Below are positions 16,174 to 24,607 of a stretch of DNA of 34,787 nt, in pieces. The stretch spans positions 1-34,787 of the forward strand of contig CALPWK020000006.1 in assembly GCA_943327245.2 (NCBI GenBank), in the 5' to 3' direction. The translations under genes and the position numbers were made by a program. The notes beneath the pieces were generated by a model. That model saw only the letters and a program-made list of their open reading frames with translations, did not search any database and was not told the origin of the DNA. Position 1 is the first letter of the stretch. Each line of letters starts with the position of its first letter. The DNA comes from Comamonas sp. lk (lineage in GTDB: Bacteria > Bacteroidota > Bacteroidia > Chitinophagales > Chitinophagaceae).

Positions 16174-16341
16174 TTATTGTTCTAATGGTAAATTTTTAAT
16201 GGCATCCACTTCCTCTTTATCCATTACTTTGACATACCATAAAACACCTACGAAAAAAGCAACAAATACCAACAAAGAAAAAATGGGATAAAAATTGATA
16301 TCCTGCATTGTCTCTGTATATTTTTTAATAAAGCTGTACAT
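16174..16341 (-). CDS. ccoQ: Small cbb3 oxidase subunit CcoQ-like
   Basis: This 55-residue gene is not in the ORF track; I found it by reading the gap between ccoNO and ccoP. It encodes MYSFIKKYTETMQDINFYPI, then a single membrane helix (FSLLVFVAFFVGVLWYV) and a charged tail (MDKEEVDAIKNLPLEQ). One helix with a short acidic tail between ccoNO and ccoP is the expected size and place for CcoQ/FixQ, which stabilises the core complex. The ATG is 19 bp after the ccoNO stop and the TAA is 23 bp before ccoP. Confidence 0.88.
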   Translation of the reverse strand: MYSFIKKYTETMQDINFYPIFSLLVFVAFFVGVLWYVKVMDKEEVDAIKNLPLEQ

Positions 16342-16360
16342 ATATTGTAATTTTCGTTTG

Positions 16361-18478
16361 TTATTTTTTACTAATATCAGTACCTAGTCTTTGCAAATAT
16401 GCAATCAAGGCAATGATCTCTTTACTTGGAGCAACTTCGATACCATCTTTCTTTAAATCTGCAGTTAGTATTTTAGCCTGCGCCATTAAATCTTGATTGG
16501 CAATTTGGGCATATCCTTTTTCATAAGGGACACCCAATGTGATCATTGCATTTATTTTTAATGGTGTAGTGGCCGTATCTAATTCATGATCTATTAAGAA
16601 AGAATAAGATGGCATTACAGAACCAGTAGAAAGCGCACTAGGCTCATCCATATGGTTAAAATGCCATGCATTTGATTTTTTCAAATTACCAGCACCTTCA
16701 CGTGCTAAGTCTGGACCAGTTCTTTTACTTCCCCATTGGAATGGATGATCATATACAAATTCTCCTGCTTTACTATATTCTCCATAACGCTCTGTTTCAC
16801 TTCTAAATGGTCGAATCATTTGTGAGTGGCATGTATAACAACCTTCTCTTACATAAATATCTCTTCCTTGTAATTCTAGTGGAGTATATGGTTTTACACT
16901 AGCAATAGTCGGTATATTAGACTTTATTAAGAAAGTTGGAACAATTTCTACAATACCTCCAATCAATATTACTACCAAAGACAAAATTAAAAATGGTGTA
17001 GGCCTTCTTTCAATCCAGCGATGCCAATGTTCTCCAGTATGTTTAGTGTAGGTTTTTTCTAAGGCAGGTGCTTGAGCATCCTCATTGGCTACTAAAGTTC
17101 CTTGACCAATAGTCTTGAATATATTAACCATTGCTATAATAGCGCCGGACAAGTACAACACCCCTCCTAATGATCTCATTGCATAGAATGGTCTCATATA
17201 AGTTACTGTTTCCAAAAATTGATATTTCAATTGGCCACTTTCAGTAAACTGTTTCCACATAGAAGCTTGTTGAAAAGCTGCCCAATACATTGGAATTGCA
17301 TAAAATAGAATTCCTAATGTAGCTAACCAAAAATGGATATTAGCTAGTTTTTTAGAATATAATTCGGTTTTATAAATACGAGGAATTAACCAATATAAAA
17401 TACCAAAAGTTAACATACCGTTCCATCCTAGTCCACCAATATGCACGTGTGCAATAATCCAGTCCGTAAAATGCGCAACCGCATTTATACTTTTCAATGA
17501 CAACATTGGCCCTTCAAATGTAGACATACCATAAGCAGTTACCGCTACTACCATGAACTTTAATATCACATCTTCTCTTACTCTATCCCATGCACCTCTT
17601 AAGGTTAAAAGTCCATTAATCATACCTCCCCAACTTGGGAAGATTAACATAAAACTAAACACGATCCCTATACTTTGTGCCCAGTTAGGAAGTGCCGTAT
17701 ATAATAAATGATGCGGTCCTGCCCAGATATATAAAAATATTAATGCCCAAAAGTGAATGATAGATAATTTATAAGAGAACACTGGACGATTCGCCGCCTT
17801 TGGCATAAAGTAATACATCAAACCTAAATAAGGTGTAGTCAAGAAAAAAGCAACTGCATTATGACCATACCACCATTGAACCAATGCGTCCTGCACACCT
17901 GCATACCAGCTATAACTCTTGAAAAGTGAAATAGGCAGTTCAAAGGAGTTCACTAAATGAAGTACCGCTACAGTTACAAATGTGGCTATATAGAACCATA
18001 CTGCTACATACAAATGACGTTCTCTTCTTTTAATAATTGTAGCAAACATATTAAAACCAAATATTACCCATATAATAGTAATAGCAATATCAATAGGCCA
18101 TTCTAATTCGGCATACTCTTTTGAAGTAGTAATCCCTAATGGCAAGGTAATAGCAGCAGCTACTATAATTAACTGCCAGCCCCAAAAATGTATTTTACTT
18201 AAAGTGTCATTAAACATTCTAGTTTTTAACAACCGCTGTAATGAATAATACACCCCCATGAAAATACCGTTACCAACAAATGCAAAAATTACAGCATTTG
18301 TATGCAAAGGTCTTAAACGACCAAAGTTAAAATAGGGTTGTAAGTTAAGTACAGTGGGAAATACCAACTGTAAGGCTATCCATAATCCTACGGTCATTCC
18401 TACTACTCCCCAAATGATCGTGGCGATGGCAAAATTCCTTACCGTCTTATTATCATACTGAAAACTTTCTACTTGCAT
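16361..18478 (-). CDS. ccoNO: Fused cbb3 oxidase subunits CcoN-CcoO
   Basis: A 705-residue fusion of the catalytic subunit and the mono-heme c subunit. Residues 1-480 are CcoN with about 12 membrane helices and the heme/copper ligands His59 (RLRPLHTNAV), His206 (WWYGHNAVAF), His256-His257 (GPHHLLY), His344 and His346 (AHVHIGG); Tyr316 in AYGMSTFEGP is the expected cross-linked Tyr. After a short linker comes a membrane anchor (about 495-517) and the CcoO domain with CYTCH at 547-551 and MIRPFRSETERYGEYS. The complex reduces oxygen to water at high affinity and pumps protons. Fused CcoNO is typical of Bacteroidota. It lies 37 bp downstream of ccoS. Confidence 0.96.
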   Translation of the reverse strand: MQVESFQYDNKTVRNFAIATIIWGVVGMTVGLWIALQLVFPTVLNLQPYFNFGRLRPLHTNAVIFAFVGNGIFMGVYYSLQRLLKTRMFNDTLSKIHFWGWQLIIVAAAITLPLGITTSKEYAELEWPIDIAITIIWVIFGFNMFATIIKRRERHLYVAVWFYIATFVTVAVLHLVNSFELPISLFKSYSWYAGVQDALVQWWYGHNAVAFFLTTPYLGLMYYFMPKAANRPVFSYKLSIIHFWALIFLYIWAGPHHLLYTALPNWAQSIGIVFSFMLIFPSWGGMINGLLTLRGAWDRVREDVILKFMVVAVTAYGMSTFEGPMLSLKSINAVAHFTDWIIAHVHIGGLGWNGMLTFGILYWLIPRIYKTELYSKKLANIHFWLATLGILFYAIPMYWAAFQQASMWKQFTESGQLKYQFLETVTYMRPFYAMRSLGGVLYLSGAIIAMVNIFKTIGQGTLVANEDAQAPALEKTYTKHTGEHWHRWIERRPTPFLILSLVVILIGGIVEIVPTFLIKSNIPTIASVKPYTPLELQGRDIYVREGCYTCHSQMIRPFRSETERYGEYSKAGEFVYDHPFQWGSKRTGPDLAREGAGNLKKSNAWHFNHMDEPSALSTGSVMPSYSFLIDHELDTATTPLKINAMITLGVPYEKGYAQIANQDLMAQAKILTADLKKDGIEVAPSKEIIALIAYLQRLGTDISKK

Positions 18479-18515
18479 AAGTATAAATTAAATGGTTATT
18501 AAAAATGTTGAATTG

Positions 18516-18689
18516 TTATTTTTTGTTTTGACGGTGATTCGTATCTTTTACTTCATCATCAAAAAGCATTCTAATTGACGGAGTATAGTCATCGTCCATT
18601 TGACCAGATTTTACCGACCACAGAAAGGCAATTAAAAAACCTCCCGCAACCAATACGCTCACAGCAATCAAAAGCACAATAACACTCAT
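18516..18689 (-). CDS. ccoS: cbb3 oxidase maturation protein CcoS
   Basis: A 57-residue gene missing from the ORF track. It reads MSVIVLLIAVSVLVAGGFLI, then AFLWSVKSGQMDDDYTPSIR and MLFDDE, a single N-terminal membrane helix followed by the CcoS signature of Trp-Ser/Ala-x-x-Ser-Gly-Gln-(Met/Phe)-Asp-Asp. CcoS is needed to insert heme and copper into the cbb3 catalytic subunit. It is the first gene of the oxidase operon: the ATG is 77 bp downstream of the ccoI stop, and an exact Bacteroidota -7 box lies 16 bp before it. Confidence 0.93.
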   Translation of the reverse strand: MSVIVLLIAVSVLVAGGFLIAFLWSVKSGQMDDDYTPSIRMLFDDEVKDTNHRQNKK

Positions 18690-18705
18690 ATGGATATATT
18701 TGGGG

Positions 18706-18713
18706 CAAATATA
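18706..18713 (-). promoter_or_regulatory. Predicted -7 box of the ccoS-ccoNOQPGH operon
   Basis: On the minus strand TATATTTG matches the Bacteroidota -7 consensus TAnnTTTG exactly. The transcript would start around 18700-18703, giving a leader of a little over ten bases. No TTG/TTTG element is found at the usual -33 spacing, which fits an activator-dependent promoter. Confidence 0.6.
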
Positions 18714-18736
18714 ACTGCCTCAAAAAGAGTTGTATG

Positions 18737-18748
18737 TGACATAGGTCA
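18737..18748. promoter_or_regulatory. CRP/FNR-type palindrome upstream of ccoS
   Basis: TGAC-CTAT-GTCA (minus-strand reading) is a perfect 4+4+4 inverted repeat with the half-site and spacing geometry of FNR/HcpR-like operators. Its centre is about 41 bp upstream of the start predicted from the -7 box, the class II activator position. It lies in the 77-bp gap between ccoI and ccoS, outside any coding sequence. Confidence 0.6.
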
Positions 18749-18766
18749 TAGACGATATGATATATA

Positions 18767-21163
18767 TCAGCTTCTAGACCTTAAAGAAGAAAAAAGTAAG
18801 AAAGAAAGCAAAGCAGACAGTGAAACAATGCTTATGGAGCTCACAGGCATCAATATTGCAGCCACCATTGGAGATAATTGGGCTCTTGTAGCGAAATACA
18901 TACCTACTAAATTATAAATTAGAGAGAGTATAAAAATCAATATGATTATCAATTTACCTTTTTTAGCATAATCAATTAAATTATGGAGTTGAGGAATCAT
19001 GGATCCCTCCAAAATAGCATCACTAGCCGGTGTAAATAAATGGGTCTGATCCGTAACTGCTACCCCTACATCGGACTTTTGAAGAGCGCCTGCGTCATTA
19101 AGGCCGTCTCCCACCATCATTACTTTATGTCCTTGGTTTTGTAATTCCTGGATATAATTCAACTTATCATTGGGACTTTGTTCAAATAACATGGTCACGT
19201 CTGAACCTAACAAGTTGTTCAAATTTAATATTTCTGCAGCATGGTCTCCACTTAATAAATAAAGTTGGTACCCTTTTAATTTTAAGTGCTGTACCATTTC
19301 CCCTACACCTTGTCTATAAATATGGTTCACCTTAAACACTCCCTTAAAAATTCCATTTACTGCTAAAAAAACCGAAGATCCCACTATTTCACTATTCATT
19401 TCTACCCCCATCATTTTTAGAAAAGAGCTAGATCCAATTAGAATTTCAGTACTTCCAATATATGCTTGAGTACCCTTACCTACAAAATTTTGAATAGTAT
19501 CCACTGCCTTTAAAGTAGACACTGAATTGAAATATTGTGTAATTAACTGACTTAAAGGATGTAAAGATTCTCTTGTCACAGATTTAATTGCAATACACTC
19601 CTCCACAGACAATGCTGCACCAATATATTCTAAATGGGTATCCTCATGATTTGTTAATGTTCCCGTTTTATCAAAAACAATTGTATCAATTTTTTCCATG
19701 GCTTCTAATACAGATGCATTCTTGCAGTACATTTTAGACTTGCCTAAATGTCTTAATACATTCCCATAGGTAAAAGTAACTGTCAATAAAAGAGAACAAG
19801 GACAAGCAACAATTAATACAGAAGTGACAGCGGGTAATATTTTATTCGAATCTACCATCCACCAATACAATCCACTTGAAATAGCAATACCAAATAATAC
19901 AATTGTGAAATATTGACTCCAAGGATGAACAAACGACTTTTCTGTATTTTTTTCTGTTTTTAAAATGGGGCTATTCCATAATTCTGTGATATAACTTTGC
20001 CCAACCGACTTTACTACTTCCAGTTGAATAGCACGTCCTTTTTGAATACCTCCTGCAAATATAGTTGCCCCCTTTGGTACCTCAATAGGCGCATTCTCCC
20101 CTGTTACAAAACTATAATCTACTAATGCACCATCTGTTAATACAATAGAATCTGCAGGTATCATTTCGTCTGTACGAATTAAAAGTATTTCCCCTTTTTC
20201 TATTTTAGATAATGGTTTATTAATTTCTTTCCCCGCTTCCATTGCCGTAACTCCTAATGGAAAGAAAGAGGTATAATCTCGGTCAAAGGAAAAAGAATCA
20301 TAAGACTTATCCTGAAACCATCTTCCAATTAGCATAAAAAAAACAATACCACTCATGCTATCTAGATAGCCCGCCCCTGTTTGGGTTACTATTTCAAAAA
20401 CACTTCTTCCAAATGTAACTAAAATGGCTAATGCAATTGGCGCATCTATATTCAACCATTTTTGTCTTAATCCGGTATAAGCCGAAATGAAAAAATCTTT
20501 TGCACTATATAATAACACAGGAAGTGATAGCAATAAGTTCAAATAAATGAAGAAAGGTCTCAATGTGCCTAATTCTTCAATATTTGCAGATAAATAGTCT
20601 GGAAAACTAAGCATCATTATATTACTAAAACAAAATCCTGCAATTCCAATTTTTAATAATTGCTTCCTATTTACTTTTTTCCTTTTCATCCAATCATTCC
20701 CGCCTAAATGTATCATTGGCTCATATCCAACAAATGCTAACAATTGAACTAGCTCTTTTAATGAAATTGCAGAAGGTTTGTAAATTATTTTAATTTCCTT
20801 TTTCTCAAATTGAGTTTGAGAATGAATAATGCCTGGATTTATTTTACTTAAATTCTCAAGCAACCAAACACAACTCACACAGTGTATTTGGGGTAAATAA
20901 AATACAACATGCGCTTGATCCCCCGATTTAAATTGAATGAGTTGATCCTGTATTGCTTCGCTGTCTAAATAGTTAAACTTTTCTGAAGCATATTTGCCTT
21001 TTGCTGACATTCCTGGCATATTGGTCAAATCATAGTATTGACACATTCCATTTTCATCTAATAACTGAAATACTAGTTTACAACCATCACAACAAAAAAA
21101 CTTATTGTCCAATATAATTTTTTCATCACATTCGGCTCCACAATGATAACAGCGTTCTTGCAT
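18767..21163 (-). CDS. ccoI: Copper-transporting P-type ATPase CcoI (FixI)
   Basis: A 798-residue P1B ATPase. It starts with a Cys-rich, zinc-ribbon-like segment (CYHCGAEC at 5-12, CCDGC at 24-28), then a heavy-metal-associated domain with HCVSC (Cys95/Cys98), eight membrane helices, an actuator loop with TGEN (354-357, where TGES is usual), the CPC metal motif at 454-456, the phosphorylated Asp498 in DKTGTLT and the hinge GDGLNDAGAL. CcoI exports copper into the periplasm for cbb3 oxidase assembly, and the extra N-terminal Cys domain is typical of CcoI. The gene begins 5 bp after an S41 protease gene, so its main promoter is probably upstream of that gene. No terminator separates it from ccoS. 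Confidence 0.95.
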   Translation of the reverse strand: MQERCYHCGAECDEKIILDNKFFCCDGCKLVFQLLDENGMCQYYDLTNMPGMSAKGKYASEKFNYLDSEAIQDQLIQFKSGDQAHVVFYLPQIHCVSCVWLLENLSKINPGIIHSQTQFEKKEIKIIYKPSAISLKELVQLLAFVGYEPMIHLGGNDWMKRKKVNRKQLLKIGIAGFCFSNIMMLSFPDYLSANIEELGTLRPFFIYLNLLLSLPVLLYSAKDFFISAYTGLRQKWLNIDAPIALAILVTFGRSVFEIVTQTGAGYLDSMSGIVFFMLIGRWFQDKSYDSFSFDRDYTSFFPLGVTAMEAGKEINKPLSKIEKGEILLIRTDEMIPADSIVLTDGALVDYSFVTGENAPIEVPKGATIFAGGIQKGRAIQLEVVKSVGQSYITELWNSPILKTEKNTEKSFVHPWSQYFTIVLFGIAISSGLYWWMVDSNKILPAVTSVLIVACPCSLLLTVTFTYGNVLRHLGKSKMYCKNASVLEAMEKIDTIVFDKTGTLTNHEDTHLEYIGAALSVEECIAIKSVTRESLHPLSQLITQYFNSVSTLKAVDTIQNFVGKGTQAYIGSTEILIGSSSFLKMMGVEMNSEIVGSSVFLAVNGIFKGVFKVNHIYRQGVGEMVQHLKLKGYQLYLLSGDHAAEILNLNNLLGSDVTMLFEQSPNDKLNYIQELQNQGHKVMMVGDGLNDAGALQKSDVGVAVTDQTHLFTPASDAILEGSMIPQLHNLIDYAKKGKLIIILIFILSLIYNLVGMYFATRAQLSPMVAAILMPVSSISIVSLSALLSFLLFSSLRSRS

Positions 21164-21168
21164 AATAT

Positions 21169-22749
21169 TTATTTGCTTTCAGGAAGCATTGCATTAAAAT
21201 TTGTATCTAATGTATTCATCGTTTCAAAATAACCTTCTTTATACCATTTAATCCTAGACAACATGGCCAATACTTGATTTCGAATGTATCCTTTGTCTGA
21301 AGTTAACTTATTAAGTATATTTTTTTGTGTTGGAGTAGCAAATGACAACATTGGAGTCCATAAATCAATCTTATCGTAAGCAGCTAAAAAGTCTTTATTC
21401 GATTTGTAATTTTTAAAATCTAACTGATGTTTTAAATACCATTGAAATGCAAAATCATTTATTAAATTTTGTTCCCAAAGTATTTGAAAATTACTGTCCA
21501 AAAATTGATCATGTCCATTAACCCATTTGTCAGGAAAAATTCCACCACCACCATAAACAATATGCCCTTTTGCTGTTTTATATGACTTGCCTTTCGCAAC
21601 CGAATCAGGAATTCCCTTTGCATCTGCTGTTACTCTATTAAAAAAAGCATGCTCATAAGCTGATTTCCCATTCGCATAGGATCTTTGTATGTTCCTCCCT
21701 AATGGTGTGTAATATTTTGCTGTAGTTAATCTAAGTGCTCCTCCATTAGACAACCTAAATTGTTGCTGAACTAACCCTTTACCAAAACTAGTTCTCCCTA
21801 CAATAGTTGCACGGTCCCAGTCTTGCAATGCACCAGCTAAAACCTCACTTGCAGATGCGGATGACTCATCCATTAATATAGTCAAATCCCCTTGTTCAAA
21901 TAACCCTTCTCTTCTGGTATTATATTCCATTCTTGGAGAATGTAAGCCTTGAGTATATACAATTAGTTTATTCCCACCTATCAATTCGTCTGCAATAGCT
22001 ACCGCTTCGGACAATATACCACCCCCATTTCCTCTCAAATCAATTACCAAGGACTTCATTCCTTTTTGAACTAATGGATCTAATGCTTGCATAAAAGCTT
22101 CATAGGTCCTATCTGCAAATTTATTGATTCTAATATAGCCCAAACTGTCGCGTATCATATAAGATGCGTCTACCGAAGAAACAGGAACATTATCTCTATC
22201 TACTTTAGTATTAATAATTTGCTGGCCTCTTAATAAAGTCAATTTCACGCTTGTCCCAGTTGGTCCTTTGATTTTTTGGCGTATAGCGTCTGGCTCCCAA
22301 TGTTTTCCAGAAAGTTGAATGGAATCATCTGCTTTCAATAATATATCACCCGTCATTAATCCTGCTTTAGCAGCTGGTCCGTCTTTAATGACATACGCCA
22401 CAAAAACACTATCTCTAAATTGTTGGAATTCGATACCTATTCCTTTGTAATTTGATGTTAATTGTTCATTCACCTCTGTTAATTCCGCAGGTGGAATATA
22501 AACAGAATGAGGGTCTAGCCCTCCTAAATAAAAATTAGCTAATTTGTTTTCTAGACTATCCGAAGCAACTGTATCTACATATTTAGATCGAACAATTTCC
22601 ATAATCTCTTCCATTGGATTTTGTGGTTTTAATCCAAAACTACTGGCAGACAAATTTCCTTTTAAAAAAACACCCAAAGCCACACCTACAATCATCACTA
22701 AGGCATAGGATAAAGGCAAAAACCAATTCGACTTATTATTTTCTTGCAT
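21169..22749 (-). CDS. S41-family C-terminal processing protease (CtpA/Prc-like)
   Basis: The track begins at a TTG; the ATG at 22749 gives MQENNKSNWFLPL and a 526-residue protein. It has one N-terminal membrane helix (about 11-28), so the rest faces the periplasm. A PDZ domain (about 100-180, GIGIEFQQFRDSVFVAYVIKDGPAAKAGL) is followed by the S41 catalytic domain with Ser299 (DESSASASEVLAGAL) and Lys324 (TSFGKGLVQQQ), the Ser-Lys dyad spaced 25 residues as in Prc. The C-terminal 170 residues are helical. Such proteases trim C-termini of periplasmic proteins. Its coupling to ccoI is likely just operon sharing. An exact -7 box lies 17 bp before the ATG. Confidence 0.93.
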   Translation of the reverse strand: MQENNKSNWFLPLSYALVMIVGVALGVFLKGNLSASSFGLKPQNPMEEIMEIVRSKYVDTVASDSLENKLANFYLGGLDPHSVYIPPAELTEVNEQLTSNYKGIGIEFQQFRDSVFVAYVIKDGPAAKAGLMTGDILLKADDSIQLSGKHWEPDAIRQKIKGPTGTSVKLTLLRGQQIINTKVDRDNVPVSSVDASYMIRDSLGYIRINKFADRTYEAFMQALDPLVQKGMKSLVIDLRGNGGGILSEAVAIADELIGGNKLIVYTQGLHSPRMEYNTRREGLFEQGDLTILMDESSASASEVLAGALQDWDRATIVGRTSFGKGLVQQQFRLSNGGALRLTTAKYYTPLGRNIQRSYANGKSAYEHAFFNRVTADAKGIPDSVAKGKSYKTAKGHIVYGGGGIFPDKWVNGHDQFLDSNFQILWEQNLINDFAFQWYLKHQLDFKNYKSNKDFLAAYDKIDLWTPMLSFATPTQKNILNKLTSDKGYIRNQVLAMLSRIKWYKEGYFETMNTLDTNFNAMLPESK

Positions 22750-22766
22750 ACTGTTTTTATTCAATG

Positions 22767-22774
22767 CAAAATTA
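22767..22774 (-). promoter_or_regulatory. Predicted -7 box for the S41 protease-ccoI transcript
   Basis: TAATTTTG on the minus strand matches TAnnTTTG and lies 17 bp before the protease ATG in the divergent gap with the BadF kinase gene. No clear -33 element or TGAC palindrome is seen at this promoter. Confidence 0.4.
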
Positions 22775-22824
22775 CATGAATTAAAGCTTAAAAAATGTTA
22801 TTTTCACAGCCAAGCTCCTTCCCT

Positions 22825-23676
22825 ATGAAAAAGCATTACATCATTGCCGACAGTGGATCTACAAAATGTCAATGGACCCTTATTGAAAAAGATAAAAAAA
22901 AGACCATTTCAACTATTGGAATTAGTCCCTATTTTTTGAGCACGGAGGCAATCATTAATTTGGTTCAAAAAGCTTTTGAAAAAAAATGTGATTGTAGTAA
23001 AATCGAGGCCATTTTTTTTTACGGAACTGGCATGAGTAACCCCAGCAATGTTCAGTCCATAAAAAAAGCACTTAAAACTGTCTTTAAAAATGCAACCTTA
23101 GCTATTCAAACTGATTTAGTTGGAGCGGCAAGAGCAACTTGCCAAAAAGAAAAAGGAGTGACTTGTATTTTAGGTACCGGTTCTAATACAGGTTTTTATA
23201 ATGGAAATAAAATTATTAAAAATAGTCCAGGCCTTGGATATATTTTAGGGGATGAAGGAAGTGGTGCTTATCTGGGAAAAAAAGTGTTACAATATTATTT
23301 ATATAAAACCTTTGACGAGGAGTTGATGTTTGCTTTTGAAAAAGAATACAAAATGGATCGTTCACAAATATTAGACAAAGTTTATAAAGAACCTTTCCCA
23401 AACAGATTCCTTGCTTCGTTTGCAAAATTCCTAGCTGCCCACCGTGGACATTATATGATTGAAAACATTATAGAGGACAGCTTAAATGACTACTTCTTTA
23501 CGCACTTAAACAAATTAAATGAGTCTTGGTTATACCCTATTCATTTTGTAGGAAGTGTGGCCTATGGATTTAGAGATATTATAAAGCAATTAGGAGCGGC
23601 TAATGAATTAGAAATTGGTAAGATTATAAAATCACCAATGGATGGCCTTATTGAATATCATAAGCAAACAAAATAA
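22825..23676 (+). CDS. BadF/BadG-family kinase, N-acetylglucosamine kinase-like
   Basis: The track start (MLFSQPSSFP) is 30 bp too early in my view; the ATG at 22825 places the phosphate-binding motif directly at the N-terminus (MKKHYIIADSGSTKCQWTL), as in the family, giving 283 residues. This is an actin-fold ATPase of the BadF/BadG/BcrA/BcrD group; further marks are CILGTGSNTGFYNG and GYILGDEGSGAYLGKKVL. Bacteroidota members of this size are usually N-acetylglucosamine or related amino-sugar kinases used in cell-wall recycling; the substrate is inferred from the family. It is followed 7 bp later by an unknown acidic gene, so the two are likely cotranscribed. Confidence 0.85.
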   Translation: MKKHYIIADSGSTKCQWTLIEKDKKKTISTIGISPYFLSTEAIINLVQKAFEKKCDCSKIEAIFFYGTGMSNPSNVQSIKKALKTVFKNATLAIQTDLVGAARATCQKEKGVTCILGTGSNTGFYNGNKIIKNSPGLGYILGDEGSGAYLGKKVLQYYLYKTFDEELMFAFEKEYKMDRSQILDKVYKEPFPNRFLASFAKFLAAHRGHYMIENIIEDSLNDYFFTHLNKLNESWLYPIHFVGSVAYGFRDIIKQLGAANELEIGKIIKSPMDGLIEYHKQTK

Positions 23677-23683
23677 TTAGGGG

Positions 23684-24250
23684 ATGCACGAAATTGAACC
23701 TTATTATCATTGGAGACATTTATATACTGCAGAAGAAGACCCTAGGTCCATCTTTTATGGTAATGTATATAGCGAATTTGAATTTTCTCAGACTGTTTAT
23801 AATTACTATATACATCCTCAATGGGATAATATGGGCAGTAAAAATTTATATATTAAAATTTTATTTGCCGACTACGATGCCGGATTCGCCATTATTGAAA
23901 TGATTGGAGAATGGAATGACGCCATAGACAATGATATTATGGAATTCAAAAGAGAAGTTTTGGAAAAATTAATGGACGAGGGTATTTACAAATTTATCCT
24001 TATTGCAGAAAATGTTTTCAATTTTCATAACGGTGACAAAGACTATTATGAGGAACTCTATGAAGAATTGTCAGACGAAAATGGATGGGCTGTATTAGTG
24101 AATTTTAATAAAGCTGCTCAACATGATTTCTTATTTAAAAAGCTGAATCGATATATTGAATTAATGGAAATTGAAAACTGGAGAACCTATCAACCGGAAC
24201 ATTTCTTTCAATTAATTGATAAAAAATTGAATGACAGGTTGCCCCTTTAG
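23684..24250 (+). CDS. Uncharacterised acidic protein
   Basis: A 188-residue soluble protein that I do not recognise. It is rich in Asp, Glu and aromatic residues (YHWRHLYTAEEDPRSIFYG; EELYEELSDENGWAVLV) and has no signal peptide, membrane segment or cysteine cluster. The alternating pattern in the middle (YIKILFADYDAGFAIIEMIG; YKFILIAENVFNF) suggests an alpha/beta fold. A good Shine-Dalgarno-like AGGGG precedes the ATG, 7 bp after the BadF-type kinase gene. Its stop codon overlaps that of the opposing TPR gene. Confidence 0.75.
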   Translation: MHEIEPYYHWRHLYTAEEDPRSIFYGNVYSEFEFSQTVYNYYIHPQWDNMGSKNLYIKILFADYDAGFAIIEMIGEWNDAIDNDIMEFKREVLEKLMDEGIYKFILIAENVFNFHNGDKDYYEELYEELSDENGWAVLVNFNKAAQHDFLFKKLNRYIELMEIENWRTYQPEHFFQLIDKKLNDRLPL

Positions 24251-24558
24251 TAAACCAAGTCTTCGTAGGCAGCTTGTAGTTCTCTATAGGCATGGTCGTC
24301 TTTAGCTAATTTAGCTGCAGCCATCCCCTTTTCATACCATTCTATCGCTGTATTGGTTTCCATTAATATCACCAAACATTTAGCTAAATGATAATAAGAT
24401 CCTATGTAATCTGGGCTATCTGTTAGTATTTCTAAGAATAAATCACGTGCTTTTGAGTAATCCTCCAGCTTCATATATTCCAATGCTAGTGCGTGTCTTA
24501 AAAAGTTATCCTTAGGTTGTTGATTTAAAAATTCAATAATTCTTTCTATTCGTTGCAT
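24247..24558 (-). CDS. Small TPR protein
   Basis: A 103-residue tetratricopeptide protein with roughly two and a half repeats: NFLRHALALEYMKLEDYSKARDLFLEIL, then GSYYHLAKCLVILMETNTAIEWYEKGM, then a partial third (AYRELQAAYEDLVY). There is no signal peptide, so it is probably a cytoplasmic interaction adaptor. It converges on the acidic-protein gene, with the two stop codons interleaved (TAA on minus at 24247-24249, TAG on plus at 24248-24250), and diverges from etfB across 97 bp. Confidence 0.82.
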   Translation of the reverse strand: MQRIERIIEFLNQQPKDNFLRHALALEYMKLEDYSKARDLFLEILTDSPDYIGSYYHLAKCLVILMETNTAIEWYEKGMAAAKLAKDDHAYRELQAAYEDLVY

Positions 24559-24598
24559 CTTGACTTATTTTTACCGCTCAGGTAGTTAAAAACTATCT

Positions 24599-24606
24599 TA
24601 TATTTG
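24599..24606 (+). promoter_or_regulatory. Predicted -7 box of the etfBA operon
   Basis: TATATTTG matches TAnnTTTG exactly, 49 bp before the etfB ATG. No consensus -33 element was found. A 5-bp dyad (TAGTT-AAA-AACTA, 24583-24595) lies just upstream and a longer one just downstream. Confidence 0.5.
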
Positions 24607-24607
24607 C

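Noticed and set aside
18690-18917. Track ORF of 75 aa on the plus strand between ccoS and ccoI
   Set aside because: It runs over the ccoS promoter and antisense to the end of ccoI; no recognisable domain.
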